From CAZUDI01 sp964618975 (GTDB lineage: Bacteria > Desulfobacterota > Desulfomonilia > UBA1062): a stretch of 64,000 nucleotides of DNA. The stretch lies in contig CAZUDI010000006.1 of NCBI GenBank assembly GCA_964618975.1, forward strand, positions 1 through 64,000. The letters are read 5' to 3'. Below are positions 53,201 through 61,365 of the stretch, piece after piece. The notes beneath the pieces are model-generated. The model was not told the origin of the DNA, searched no databases, and saw only the letters and a program-made list of their open reading frames with translations. Positions within the stretch are counted from its first letter, which is position 1, and each line of letters opens with the position of its first letter. A program made the translations under genes and the position numbers.

Positions 53201-53885
53201 ACTGGACGATGTCTCTGTCAGTCCCTACGAGATCGATCCGGGAAGATTCGTCAAGGTTACCGTCACAGATACCGGCATGGGAATGGATGAGGCAACCAAA
53301 TCAAGGATCTTCGAACCCTTCTTCACTACCAGGGGGAAGGGACGTGGAACAGGTCTGGGGCTGGCCTCGGCCTATGGCATAATCAAGAATCACGGTGGCT
53401 TCATCCATGTCGAGAGCGAGAAGGGCGTTGGGACATCCTTCATGATCCATCTCCCGGCGTCGGAAAAGGATGCCGACCAAGACAGGAAGGCGGAAGAGAC
53501 GTTTCACACAGGGCGGGAAACCGTCCTGCTGATCGATGACGAGGAAATGATCCTGGATGTCAGCGCGAGAATGCTCGAAAAAATGGGGTATCAGGTTATT
53601 GTCGCTTCGGGCGGGGAGGTGGGAGTACAGACGTACGCCCAAAACAAAGACAGCATCGACCTGGTTATTCTCGATATGATCATGCCCGACCTGGGCGGCA
53701 GGGACACCTTTGAGATGCTCACCGGGATCAACCCGTTCGTGAAGATTCTTCTCTCCAGCGGTTACAGCCTTGACGGTCAGGCAAAGGAACTCCTGGCCAG
53801 AGGCTGCCAGGGTTTTATCCAGAAACCCTTTACCATGAAAGCCCTTTCCGAAAAGATCAGAGAGATCCTGGATGAACAAGCCTAG
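50208..53885 (+). CDS. Hybrid sensor histidine kinase: sensor, HAMP, four PAS, HisKA, HATPase, receiver
   Basis: 1225 residues. A membrane helix at about 10-30, a periplasmic sensor resembling CHASE4 (FVHDWSSWDSTY, about 40-265), a second helix at about 280-300 and HAMP (ISRLTEYALAIG) lead to about four PAS domains (350-860) with YISPSVVR-like and GYREEV-like ends. HisKA has the phospho-accepting His868 (GGIAHDFNNLLMGILGN). HATPase has NLYVNAWHAMP, VTVTDTGMGMD and GTGLGLASAYG. A C-terminal receiver has Asp1156 (ILDMIMPD). It probably passes phosphate to a separate regulator not in the window. Confidence 0.94.
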   Translation: MSLKKKMASILLLIMLLSSLVYFAVFKLVVFKGFIEAENSDAVLKMHQFLSVLDIDIQHLDNFVHDWSSWDSTYTFTVEEDQKFIKENLSVTLFLDQGLSLVHLYDRQGRLVWGKTYDLETGEEIPLDLEGELPPELFHTLITQNDPEQYVSGIIQTGIGNMMIASHPVLTSENAGPSRGALVMGRLFTRDSIASLAGNLGVNIEAWSTHDRHMSEALEALIPSLMDPESVRLEHASADILHAYSLIRDIGDQPAITLKASFPRTITQRGMRAYRLGLLFILGVGLLVFISISGILGGYILNPISRLTEYALAIGVSTTGLKGLDTGRTDEIGVLSREFAAMVERLIRSEERYRIIAENARDVIWVSDLHLGLTYVSPSVVRLRGFTAEETLAHGLDQILAPKSYSRAKEILDRGLTFELNDLREVTEWTYSAEFELRCKDGSTVWTDIVTNILFDETGKPQGLMGIVRDIGERRRLEEQLKQRTDAMESAIDGIAILDEKEEYIYLNKAHADIYGYRDAGELVGKSWRILYDSDELERFGDQIMPELRHRGNWQGEATGMQADGKKFPQYLSLTALDSGGLICVVRDNTTRKQAEDALKESEKRYRTIFESTATANVIVDEATTILMVNKNFAKLSGYSQLELQGKSGWIDFIHEDDRERMLSYHEKRRLDPESPPSSYEFRARNRNGDTLNLLLSTAMIPETQERVVSMIDITELKNSERARIESETRFQQLAKLLPETVYEVDTQGVLTFVNQTWFEKFGYVTEDLSRGMTVFDISIPADHNRIRAINQRLLQGESVGLGEYTARKKDGSTFPALVHATAILREGKFVGSRGFIVDISEKKHLENQLLKAQKMEAIGTLAGGIAHDFNNLLMGILGNISLVLFQVDQQDPIYDRLKSVEGYVQRGSDLTKQLLGFARGGKYEVRPTDLGAFISESSELFGRTKKDIHIHHKTQEGLWTVEVDRGQMEQVLLNLYVNAWHAMPQGGDLYLCEENVELDDVSVSPYEIDPGRFVKVTVTDTGMGMDEATKSRIFEPFFTTRGKGRGTGLGLASAYGIIKNHGGFIHVESEKGVGTSFMIHLPASEKDADQDRKAEETFHTGRETVLLIDDEEMILDVSARMLEKMGYQVIVASGGEVGVQTYAQNKDSIDLVILDMIMPDLGGRDTFEMLTGINPFVKILLSSGYSLDGQAKELLARGCQGFIQKPFTMKALSEKIREILDEQA

Positions 53886-53908
53886 TCACTCTGGTTCACC
53901 TCCTGGCC

Positions 53909-53996
53909 AATCATGGGGATGAACCCCTGGGCAAGCTTATGACCCTGCTTTCCGCCGCAAGCGGCGGGGAATCTGACCCTCAGGCCATTGAAACCC
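53909..53996 (+). repeat. Dispersed two-hairpin repeat, copy 7
   Basis: TCATGGGGATGAACCCCTGGGC, then TCCGCCGCAAGCGGCGGGGAA and the tail ACCCTCAGGCCATTGAAACC. The clearest copy, directly after the histidine kinase stop. Confidence 0.85.
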
Positions 53997-54137
53997 ATCG
54001 GGTGGTCGCATTGCTCGCTCTCTTCCCCGAAGCATGCCGAGAATGGCCCCTTGCCTGAGAGAACGTGGTCGTAGACACCCGGCCTGCATCGTCGAATACA
54101 AAGGCTTCGCGGAACAGGCCGCCCAACAGGTAAACGC

Positions 54138-54790
54138 ATGGACGAAACCTCCGTTCACGGATATGACGCACGCGAGAACAGGCGTTTGCTGGATCAAGCC
54201 CAGACCCTGGGCGAGCTCCTCCATTCCGACACGTCTTATCCGGCCGGAAGCCGGGTTCTGGAAGCCGGTTGCGGTCTGGGCGCTCAAACCGTTACCCTCG
54301 CCCGCAAAGTCCCGAAGCGGCATTCATTTCCCTCGATATATCCGGGGATTCTCTTGCCGAAGCCAGGAGGACGAAGGAAGGCCACGACGCACTGGAACAC
54401 CCTGGAACGTCTAAGGCAGCTCGAGGAGGTCATCGTGGTCGAGGAGCGCTTTGTCCGCGACGCCCCCCTGGTCATCGGCCGGGGTGTCTGCCGGCAGCCA
54501 CCTCATGCTGGCCTGCATTTCAGATATTGCCGGCGAGGAGACGGCGGGAAAGGTGCAGTTCGCCACCGGGTACTCCCCGTCGGCAAGGCGCTATGGGAGC
54601 ATGCATGCTGATCCAGCCGCGCCTCGTTACGTGAAGGACAGACGCGGAGAAAGACTTCAGGAAGGCCCTGAACGTCTGAAATCCCTCGATGACAATAAGA
54701 TTGAATCGGACACGAAAAAGGGATACCACCGAACAAGTCAAAAGCTAACGCGGCGGGGCGGCACCGCCATCGAACATGTTCGCGAGAGGA
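54138..54790 (+). pseudogene. Decayed SAM-dependent methyltransferase
   Basis: The ATG at 54138 opens a typical methyltransferase N-terminus (MDETSVHGYDARENRRLLDQ, LEAGCGLGAQTVTLARK, residues 1-58). The homologous continuation (SPEAAFISLDISGDSLAEAR) is in another frame, starting near 54313, showing a frameshift at about 54310. Beyond that, only short fragments remain (GEETAGKVQFATGYSPS) and later frames are Lys/Arg-rich noise. The catalytic central part is absent. No intact methyltransferase can be made. Confidence 0.65.
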
Positions 54791-54797
54791 AGTTACG

Positions 54798-55319
54798 ATG
54801 GAAACAAGGGCATTGAAGCTCACCGATCTGGACTGCTTGCTCGCCCTCTATACCCACTTGCATGCGGAGGATGCCCCCCTGCCGGAAAGAGACCTCGTTG
54901 AGGACACCTGGCACGAGATCCAGGACAGTCCGCATTTCATGTGCTTTGGCACCGTTATCGATCAGAGGCTGGTTTCAGCATGCACCCTGAGCGTCATTCC
55001 CAATCTTACCCGGGGCTGCAGACCCTATGGCCTGATCGAAAACGTGGTCACGCACAGCGCCTTCAGGCGCCGGGGTTATGCCCGTTGCACCCTGAAGTGT
55101 GCCCTGGCGCAGGCCTGGCGGGCGGGCTGCTACAAGGTCATGCTTATGACCGGCAGAAAAGACGAGGGGATCTGTCGATTCTATGCGTCGGTCGGCTTCG
55201 ATGGCCAGGCCAAGCAGGCCTTCCTGGCCAGACCCGAAGGGGCCGCGCTGACGCACGTAGAAAACGGCCAGCCCCATGCCGTACCTGACACGGAGGGTTC
55301 GCAGAGGACAACCGAATAA
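54798..55319 (+). CDS. GNAT N-acetyltransferase
   Basis: 173 residues. N-terminal LTDLDCLLALYTHLHAEDA, then LIENVVTHSAFRRRGYARCTLKCAL (RRRGYA is the acetyl-CoA motif) and MLMTGRKDEGICRFYASVGFDG. GAGGAA precedes the ATG. It is 18 bases from the next gene and probably cotranscribed with it. Confidence 0.82.
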   Translation: METRALKLTDLDCLLALYTHLHAEDAPLPERDLVEDTWHEIQDSPHFMCFGTVIDQRLVSACTLSVIPNLTRGCRPYGLIENVVTHSAFRRRGYARCTLKCALAQAWRAGCYKVMLMTGRKDEGICRFYASVGFDGQAKQAFLARPEGAALTHVENGQPHAVPDTEGSQRTTE

Positions 55320-55337
55320 CCTGAGGCGGAGGCGATC

Positions 55338-55667
55338 ATGATAGCATATTGCGGGTTGGATTGTTCAAAATGTGAGGCATATCGGGCTACCCGGGCGGAC
55401 AACGATTCTCAGCGGGCCGCGGTGGCCCAGAAGTGGTCGGAGCTCTATCACGCCGCTATCGAGCCGGAGCAGATCAACTGTGCGGGGTGCACCTCTGACG
55501 GACCGAAGTTCTTCTACTGCGAGAGCATGTGCGGGGTCCGCCGCTGCTGCCGGTCGAGAGGGCTCGCGCATTGTGCGGCCTGCCCTGAATACCGGTGCGA
55601 GACCCTCTCCGCCTTCATCGCGCAGGCCCCCGCTGCCGGTGAAGCCCTGGAAAAACTCCGTTCCTAG
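55338..55667 (+). CDS. DUF3795 protein
   Basis: 109 residues with 13 Cys, starting IAYCGLDCSKCEAYRATRA and containing INCAGCTSDGPKFFYCESMCGVRRCC and HCAACPEYRCETL. This Cys spacing and the CGLDCSKCxAY start define DUF3795, a likely metal-binding family common in anaerobes. No function is established. GGAGG precedes the ATG. Confidence 0.85.
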   Translation: MIAYCGLDCSKCEAYRATRADNDSQRAAVAQKWSELYHAAIEPEQINCAGCTSDGPKFFYCESMCGVRRCCRSRGLAHCAACPEYRCETLSAFIAQAPAAGEALEKLRS

Positions 55668-55993
55668 GACATGCGCGCGGGTCTCTCCGTCAGAGGCATC
55701 CGGCGCCGGCTCTCCCCCACCCCTCCCCGGGCAGCCTATCCGGGCGGATGATCGGGGACACCCCCGAGGGAACGGGTGCCTGCCTGGCGCTATTGTCTCC
55801 GCTCTCGGTCCCCCGCAGCCGGCGTACCACGCGCCGTGATTCGACTCTCCCTTGACTTTTCGTCAGGCCTTGCTCACAAAGGAGGTAGATGCTATGCACT
55901 GAAGCACGGGTACGTACCCCGGGACAAGCCCCAGTCTCCCAAGCACAGCGCAGGGGCGGGGGAATACGATCCGGAACGATTGGTAGGTCTTGC
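55668..55993. other. Intergenic region with repeat-like sequence
   Basis: 326 bases. It contains a strong AAAGGAGGT (55878-55886) followed by a 3-codon frame ATG CAC TGA (55894-55902) and then a decayed repeat copy. A longer in-frame ATG at 55889 would extend the sigma-54 activator by 35 residues but lies too close to the Shine-Dalgarno. No other gene. Confidence 0.4.
55903..55983 (+). repeat. Dispersed two-hairpin repeat, decayed copy
   Basis: GGGTACGTACCCCGGGACAAG, then GCGGGGGAATACGATCC. The second hairpin is eroded. It lies between the strong ribosome site at 55878 and the ATG at 55994. Confidence 0.45.
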
Positions 55994-58078
55994 ATGGTGG
56001 AGGATCACGCACAAACACCCCCCGACGACCTGTTCGAGATCGAACGCCGCAACGGCGAGATCCTGATCAGCCGCCTCAGGCTTGTCATCCTGCTGGGGTT
56101 CGTGCCCATCCTTTACATCATCCGGTTCTTCACCGGGTATATCGGCCTGATCTTCATCCCGCTGGTCATCGGCAAATGGATGCTCATGTGTGCGATGGCC
56201 TACCTGATTTATCATCTGCTGCAACGTGGATATTACCGCCGTTACATCGGATATTGCACCATCACGCTCGATCTGGCCTTCATCACCATCAGCGTCGTCA
56301 CCCTTTCCTTCTACAAGAGCATGCCCACCGGCGCCATGAACGATCCCGTCTTCATCCTGTACTACCTGGTGGGGATTTCGAGCGTGCTGCGCTATAGCTA
56401 CGGCTATGTGGTCTTCTGCATCACTACCGGGATTGCCATCATCGCGTCGCTGGCCGCCTTCGATATCCGCTATTTCCACATCCCCCTTGATTCCGCCATC
56501 CTCATCGATCGCATCGCCGCCTTCGTCTTCTTCACCCTGATGAGCATCTCCTTTTCCAGGCTCATCAAGGAATCCATTGCGCGCGGCTACAGCATCATGC
56601 AACGGCATCTGCGCGTGATCGACGCCATCCTGGACATCGGCCGCAAGATCGCCTCGCACAGTGAGCTTCACCGCTCGCTCAGGAACATCACCATCAAGAC
56701 CCGGGAGCTCGTGCAGTCTGATGTCAGCTGGGTACTCCTCACGGAGGGGTTATCATGGAAAACAAGCTGCATATCAGACGCCGACCTTCCCGGACCCTTC
56801 GCCGACCCGGGGCTGATCCGCGCCACCGCTGCCCATACCTTGCCGGAGTTTGCCGCCAGGGCCGGACTGCGCCTCGGAGGCCAGGCGGTTTCCGAACTGA
56901 TCGGAACCCCCATCCGCACCGGCGAAGGCATCACCGGCGCCCTCCTGGCGGCGCGTATCCATAAACGACCTCATCCGGAATATGATCATGCCCTGCTCGA
57001 TATGCTTGCCGAACACGCTGCGATCTGCATCGAAAACTCACGCCTGCTACAGCAGCTGAAGCAGGAAACCGTTTATCTTCATCAGCAACTGGACGACCTT
57101 GCTTGTTTCCAGGGTATGATCGGGACGAGTGCGCGCATGCGTGAGGTCTTCACCCTCATCGACAAGGTGGCCGGCAGCGACGTCCCCGTCCTTGTCCTGG
57201 GTGAGAGCGGCACCGGCAAAGAACTCGTTGCACAGGCCCTCCACAACCTCAGTCTTCGCCGCACCGGCCCCTTCGTCACGATCAACTGCGCCGCGATTCC
57301 TTCGGAACTCCTAGAGAGCGAGCTTTTCGGATACGAAAAAGGCGCCTTCACCGGCGCCACCAGGGCCAGAAAAGGGCGTTTCGAGCTGGCCGACGGCGGA
57401 ACCATCTTTCTGGACGAGATTGGCGACATGGATTATGGTCTGCAGGGCAAACTGCTGCGCGTCCTGCAGGGGCAGTCCTTTGAACGCCTCGGGGGCGAAC
57501 TGACGCGCATGGTCGATGTGCGCCTGATCACCGCCACCAATCGGAATCTCGATGACATGCTATCCAGAGGCACCTTCCGCGAGGATCTCTTCTACCGGAT
57601 AAACACCCTGCCGATCCGCATGCCACCGCTGAGGGAACGGCGTGATGACATACCGCTTCTGGTGCGTCATTTCCTGAGCAGGCACAGTGACGGCAAGACG
57701 ATCGAATTCACGCGTTCGGCCATGGATTACCTGTCCCAAAAGGAGTGGAAAGGCAACGTACGCGAACTCGAAAATCTGCTCAAGCGCATCATCATCATAA
57801 CAGACAAGGATACCGTCTCCGTGGATGATATCCGCGCCATCGATATCCATGAGAGGACCCCTGACGCGCAGGACTATACCACGGTCATGAAGGAGCATAT
57901 CAGCATGATCGTAAAAGGCTCCTGCACGGTTTCGCATGAGATGGAGCGCATCGAACGTGAATTCATCAGCGAAGCCCTGCGCCTTACAGGCGGCAATCTG
58001 CGCCAGGCCGCCTCCCACCTGGGCATGCCCAAATCGACCCTGTTCAACAAGGTGAACAAGTACGGTATCAAGGCCTAG
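55994..58078 (+). CDS. Membrane-anchored sigma-54-dependent activator (TM-GAF-AAA+-HTH)
   Basis: 694 residues from the ATG at 55994. Residues about 24-190 hold five or six transmembrane helices (LVILLGFVPILYIIRF, GLIFIPLVIGKWMLMC, VVFCITTGIAIIASLA). A GAF-like domain (about 215-355) follows. AAA+ has GESGTGKE at 403-410, GAFTGAT at 450-456 and FLDEIGDMD. The C-terminal Fis-type HTH ends PKSTLFNKVNKYGIKA. No Shine-Dalgarno matches the start well; a longer form from 55889 is possible. A sensor-linked membrane module on a sigma-54 activator is unusual. Confidence 0.88.
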   Translation: MVEDHAQTPPDDLFEIERRNGEILISRLRLVILLGFVPILYIIRFFTGYIGLIFIPLVIGKWMLMCAMAYLIYHLLQRGYYRRYIGYCTITLDLAFITISVVTLSFYKSMPTGAMNDPVFILYYLVGISSVLRYSYGYVVFCITTGIAIIASLAAFDIRYFHIPLDSAILIDRIAAFVFFTLMSISFSRLIKESIARGYSIMQRHLRVIDAILDIGRKIASHSELHRSLRNITIKTRELVQSDVSWVLLTEGLSWKTSCISDADLPGPFADPGLIRATAAHTLPEFAARAGLRLGGQAVSELIGTPIRTGEGITGALLAARIHKRPHPEYDHALLDMLAEHAAICIENSRLLQQLKQETVYLHQQLDDLACFQGMIGTSARMREVFTLIDKVAGSDVPVLVLGESGTGKELVAQALHNLSLRRTGPFVTINCAAIPSELLESELFGYEKGAFTGATRARKGRFELADGGTIFLDEIGDMDYGLQGKLLRVLQGQSFERLGGELTRMVDVRLITATNRNLDDMLSRGTFREDLFYRINTLPIRMPPLRERRDDIPLLVRHFLSRHSDGKTIEFTRSAMDYLSQKEWKGNVRELENLLKRIIIITDKDTVSVDDIRAIDIHERTPDAQDYTTVMKEHISMIVKGSCTVSHEMERIEREFISEALRLTGGNLRQAASHLGMPKSTLFNKVNKYGIKA

Positions 58079-58588
58079 CGCAGCGCGGAATCATGTGCAG
58101 GGCCACCCTCCAGCGCCCGATTCTCCACGCCCCGGTCCGGCGAACTGATCCCGGCCACGGTGTCCCATTTTCAGGACAGCATCCCGCATACGGGACAGCC
58201 GCGCCGGGTTACCCTTCATGCGCAGGTACGAGAAACATGCGGGTGTCCCCAGGCAGGCTTACCATCAGAGGCTGGCACATCGCACCTGAGGGACTCCGGC
58301 GGAATTGCTCGGCGGGCACAAAGCGTCAACCCCTTAAAGAAAGGCATGCATCGTGCAAGATACGCCATGGTGTTCATGAAATCGAATGTGTCTTCTTCAA
58401 GGGGCCAGGCCCGGCAAGCCAGGCGCATGTTTTATTACTGAAGCTATTTAAACCGCTATGGGTCGTATTCCCCGCCGCTTGTGGCGGCAGAAAGAAAGGC
58501 CTCGGGCAAGGTCCAGCACGACCGGCGCGCCTGCCCCTGCCATGAAGACCCTTCGGTTTGATAATATTTTATCTGTAAGGAGGTTCGT
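58079..58588. other. Intergenic region with repeat copy
   Basis: 510 bases between the sigma-54 activator and the unknown membrane protein. Besides repeat copy 9, AT-rich TTTGATAATATTTTATC (58558-58574) just upstream of TAAGGAGG may contain a promoter -10. Open frames here are short or lack ribosome sites. Confidence 0.4.
58447..58518 (-). repeat. Dispersed two-hairpin repeat, copy 9
   Basis: Read on the minus strand: a 5' half reduced to TGCCCGAGGC, then TGCCGCCACAAGCGGCGGGG and AATACGACCCATAGCGG. The second hairpin is intact. Confidence 0.6.
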
Positions 58589-59494
58589 ATGGTACAGGTC
58601 GACATTGTTTGGTCATATGCGTTTGGGGCGGGTTTCGCCGCCTGTGCGGCACGTCAGCTCGACAAGGTGCAGTCACCGTTCAACAACAAATGGTTTACGT
58701 TCACCCTGCTCTTCCTTGCCATTCTGTTCGGGCCCTCGGGCATATACCTGCTTTGGCAGTTCGTGCAGTGGGAGACCATGCAGGTGGCGCGAACATTCTC
58801 GGATCTACCCGCCTGGCTGGTCTGCGGCTTCGCGGTGACCAACATCACCCAGGGGATCCTGGGGTTCTGGATAACCTATCTTTTCATCAAGAAAAAGAAT
58901 TACTATGCCGCCCACGCCAACTGGATGTGGGCCTGGATCCTGTTCTGGTTCATCCTGGTCTGCGGCTGGGACGGCACCGGCTATCAGCGCTTCCTCTATG
59001 ACGCCTCGGTCCACGGCGGTGTGCTCTGGCAACCCGGCCGGCACATGGGCATCGCCTTCTTCTGGAAGAGCCACGTCTGGTGGACCCTGGTCGGCATGGC
59101 CGTGCTCTTCGCACCCATGCTGGTATATGCCGTCGTCAATTTCATCCCCGAGGGCGCCAGACAGGATCCGACCCTCCCGGCCGATCAGGTCCCCAACCCC
59201 TTTGTCCTGCTGATCGCTTCCTTTGGGGCCCAGTGGATCGTGTGCCTCGGTCTGGCGATCCTGGCGGCGCTGATGGTCATGGGTCTGCGTAACGTCACCG
59301 GCAGCCTTCTCTTAGGCTACCTGATCGGGGTACCGCTCTTCATCGTGCTCGCCCAGTTGCTGCTCTTCAGACGCGGCAGGCCCCTGCACTCCATCGCCAG
59401 ACAACTCTACATCAGGGAACCAGGCCCCGATCAGCCCCCCCTACATGAGCAGCCTGGCCCGACAAACGGCTCCAGAGGCTCCATGTATACATAA
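58589..59494 (+). CDS. Polytopic membrane protein, function unknown
   Basis: 301 residues, seven or eight hydrophobic helices (FTLLFLAILFGPSGIYLLWQF, AWLVCGFAVTNITQGILGF, WMWAWILFWFILVCGWDGTGYQ, WTLVGMAVLFAPMLVYAVV). Between them, conserved-looking polar marks occur: HANW, GWDGTGYQRF and FWKSHVWWTL. The tail after about 265 is Pro-rich and soluble. TAAGGAGG is placed 5 bases before the ATG. I do not recognise a family. A His/Trp/Asp-rich pattern would suit a membrane enzyme or redox protein, but this is a guess. Confidence 0.7.
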   Translation: MVQVDIVWSYAFGAGFAACAARQLDKVQSPFNNKWFTFTLLFLAILFGPSGIYLLWQFVQWETMQVARTFSDLPAWLVCGFAVTNITQGILGFWITYLFIKKKNYYAAHANWMWAWILFWFILVCGWDGTGYQRFLYDASVHGGVLWQPGRHMGIAFFWKSHVWWTLVGMAVLFAPMLVYAVVNFIPEGARQDPTLPADQVPNPFVLLIASFGAQWIVCLGLAILAALMVMGLRNVTGSLLLGYLIGVPLFIVLAQLLLFRRGRPLHSIARQLYIREPGPDQPPLHEQPGPTNGSRGSMYT

Positions 59495-59812
59495 AGTTGG
59501 ACCGGTAAAACCTATCCCCCGGAAACGGGTGCCAGGGCCAGAAAATCTTCCGGCCTTGCACCCGTATCTCCCCCACCAGGAAAGGGCCAGTCCGACCAGG
59601 CATTGCAGGCGCTCCGGCTATGCCGCATCGGCGAGAACAGCTGCAGGATGAAATCCATGCCTACATTCGCGGACAAGACGGCCCTGGCCACCGGCGCATC
59701 CCCGGGGCTATCGCTGTTGGATTCGCCAGGGTGCCTGCCCAGGGCGGACGCCATCTGGCATTGATCGCGCACGGTCGGTTTTCCCGCGTGAAGCCCGCCT
59801 GCCCGAGGCGCC
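59495..59812. other. Convergent intergenic region
   Basis: 318 bases between the convergent membrane protein and glycosyltransferase genes. A hairpin with ACGGGTGC (59525-59532) and GCACCCGT (59558-59565) at its base, plus an inner GGCC pair, is a likely shared terminator. No gene seen. Confidence 0.45.
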
Positions 59813-60814
59813 CTACCCGGTGAGGATCTTGAGGATGCGCCAGGCGTTGGCCTCGCGCGTGTAGCCCTGGTCCAGCACCGTGCGCGCCGCGCGGCCCATG
59901 CGCTCCCGCAAGTCCGGGTCCTCGATCAGGCGCGCCAGGGCGGCCACCCACTGTGCATCGCTCATGGCCCACAGGCCGTTGACCTCCGGGGTGACCACGT
60001 CGCGGTTGACCCCCACCGGGGTGCACACCGCCGGGATGCCCACCCCGCAGTACTGCAGGATCTTGAGCCCGCACTTGCCCTGCGACCAGGGGTCGTCCCG
60101 CAGGGGCATGACCCCGATGTCCATGTCGCGCAGTTCCTCCACCTCACTCGCCTCGCTCCAGGGCACCTTGCGCACCGGGATGTGCTGAGCGTCGAAGAAG
60201 ACATCGCAGACGATCTTGAGCTCCACCTGCCCGGGGAAGCGCCGACCCAGTTCCTCCCACACCCGGCGGCGTCCCTCGAGGTAGTGGATGCTGCCGTGAT
60301 CGCCGATCCAGCCGATGGTGACGCGCTCCTTGGGGCGTCCGTAATCCTTGAGGCGGTACCGCTCGGCCGGGATGGAGCTCGGGATCAGCTCCACCTGCGG
60401 ACACCAGGGCTCGGAGAGCTGCTTCAAGAAGCTGTTGCCGGCGATCACCGCGTCGCTTGCACGCACCATAGCGGCGAAGCGCCGCTGGCGGGTGCGCGAA
60501 TAGGGGCTTTGCGCCAGGGAATTCTTGAACATCACCGCATCGTCCAGGTCGTAGACCACGCGGCGCGCGCGGGAGGCGAAGAGGGGCAGAAAGGGGAAAT
60601 GGAAGCGCTTGCGCTGCACGAAGACGCTGTCGAAGACGGGCAGCCTGCGCCACAGGCGCACGTATTGCGCGGGACGCACAGGAAAGGTCTCGATGCGGCA
60701 GTCCAGCCCGTGCTCCTCGAGGAAGGGGACGTACTGCAGGATGCGGTAGCGGCTGGCCGCCACCTCCCGGCCCTGGATCAGGACCAGAACCTTCTTCGTC
60801 AGACTCTGACCCAT
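59813..60814 (-). CDS. Glycosyltransferase (GT4-like, short)
   Basis: 333 residues. GT-B hints: VLVLIQGREVAASRYRI at the start (a variant of the GT4 N-terminal), VIAGNSFLKQLSEPWCP, VTIGWIGDHGSIHYLEG and a C-terminal PLRDDPWSQGKCGLKILQYCGVGIPAVCTPVG, the nucleotide-sugar region. The E-x7-E pattern is modified. It starts 16 bases inside the upstream acyltransferase gene, so it is last in the glycan operon. Confidence 0.8.
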   Translation of the reverse strand: MGQSLTKKVLVLIQGREVAASRYRILQYVPFLEEHGLDCRIETFPVRPAQYVRLWRRLPVFDSVFVQRKRFHFPFLPLFASRARRVVYDLDDAVMFKNSLAQSPYSRTRQRRFAAMVRASDAVIAGNSFLKQLSEPWCPQVELIPSSIPAERYRLKDYGRPKERVTIGWIGDHGSIHYLEGRRRVWEELGRRFPGQVELKIVCDVFFDAQHIPVRKVPWSEASEVEELRDMDIGVMPLRDDPWSQGKCGLKILQYCGVGIPAVCTPVGVNRDVVTPEVNGLWAMSDAQWVAALARLIEDPDLRERMGRAARTVLDQGYTREANAWRILKILTG

Positions 60815-61365
60815 TCCCCGCGCTGCCTGTCGTAGTGCCGCACCACACGGGCCGGGTTGCCCACGGCCACGCTGTTGGAGGGGATGTCGCCCATAACCAC
60901 GGCATTGCCTCCGATGACGCAGCGGTCGCCGATCGTAGTCCCGGGCAGCACGATCACGTTGGCCGCCAGAAAACAGCCGCTGCCGATGGTGATGGGCTTC
61001 TCGCCCACCATCGACTGGGCCTCGATGGGGGTGTCCGGGTCTTCGTAGCCGTGGGTGTAGTCCTGCAGGACGACGTTGGGGCCGAACCCGGTGCGGTCGC
61101 CGATGGTGATGCCCACCCGGCCGGCGATCCAGGTGCGGAAGCTCAGGTGCACCCCGTTGCCGATGCGCACCACCGGACGGGTGCCCGCCTTATCCTTGGC
61201 GGCCACATGGATGACCGTATCCTTGTGGATAGTGACCTCGTCGCCGATGGCGACCCACTCGGGGTGGACGATGTGCACCCCGGGGTACACCAGGACGCCG
61301 CGCCCGAATTCCCGGCAGCGTATCCCCCAGTACAGGCCGCGCAGCAGCATGGACGGCGATCTCAT
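60799..61365 (-). CDS. Hexapeptide-repeat acyltransferase, glycan operon copy 1
   Basis: 188 residues from the ATG at 61365, overlapping the upstream gene by 4 bases (ATGA). Beta-helix repeats: HPEWVAIGDEVTIHKDTVI, VRIGNGVHLSFRTWIA, ITIGDRTGFGPNVVLQDYTHG and TTIGDRCVIGGNAVVMGDIPS, ending VAVGNPARVVRHY. Family like NeuD/WcaF. It likely O- or N-acylates a sugar of the polysaccharide. Confidence 0.85.
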   Translation of the reverse strand: MRSPSMLLRGLYWGIRCREFGRGVLVYPGVHIVHPEWVAIGDEVTIHKDTVIHVAAKDKAGTRPVVRIGNGVHLSFRTWIAGRVGITIGDRTGFGPNVVLQDYTHGYEDPDTPIEAQSMVGEKPITIGSGCFLAANVIVLPGTTIGDRCVIGGNAVVMGDIPSNSVAVGNPARVVRHYDRQRGEWVRV

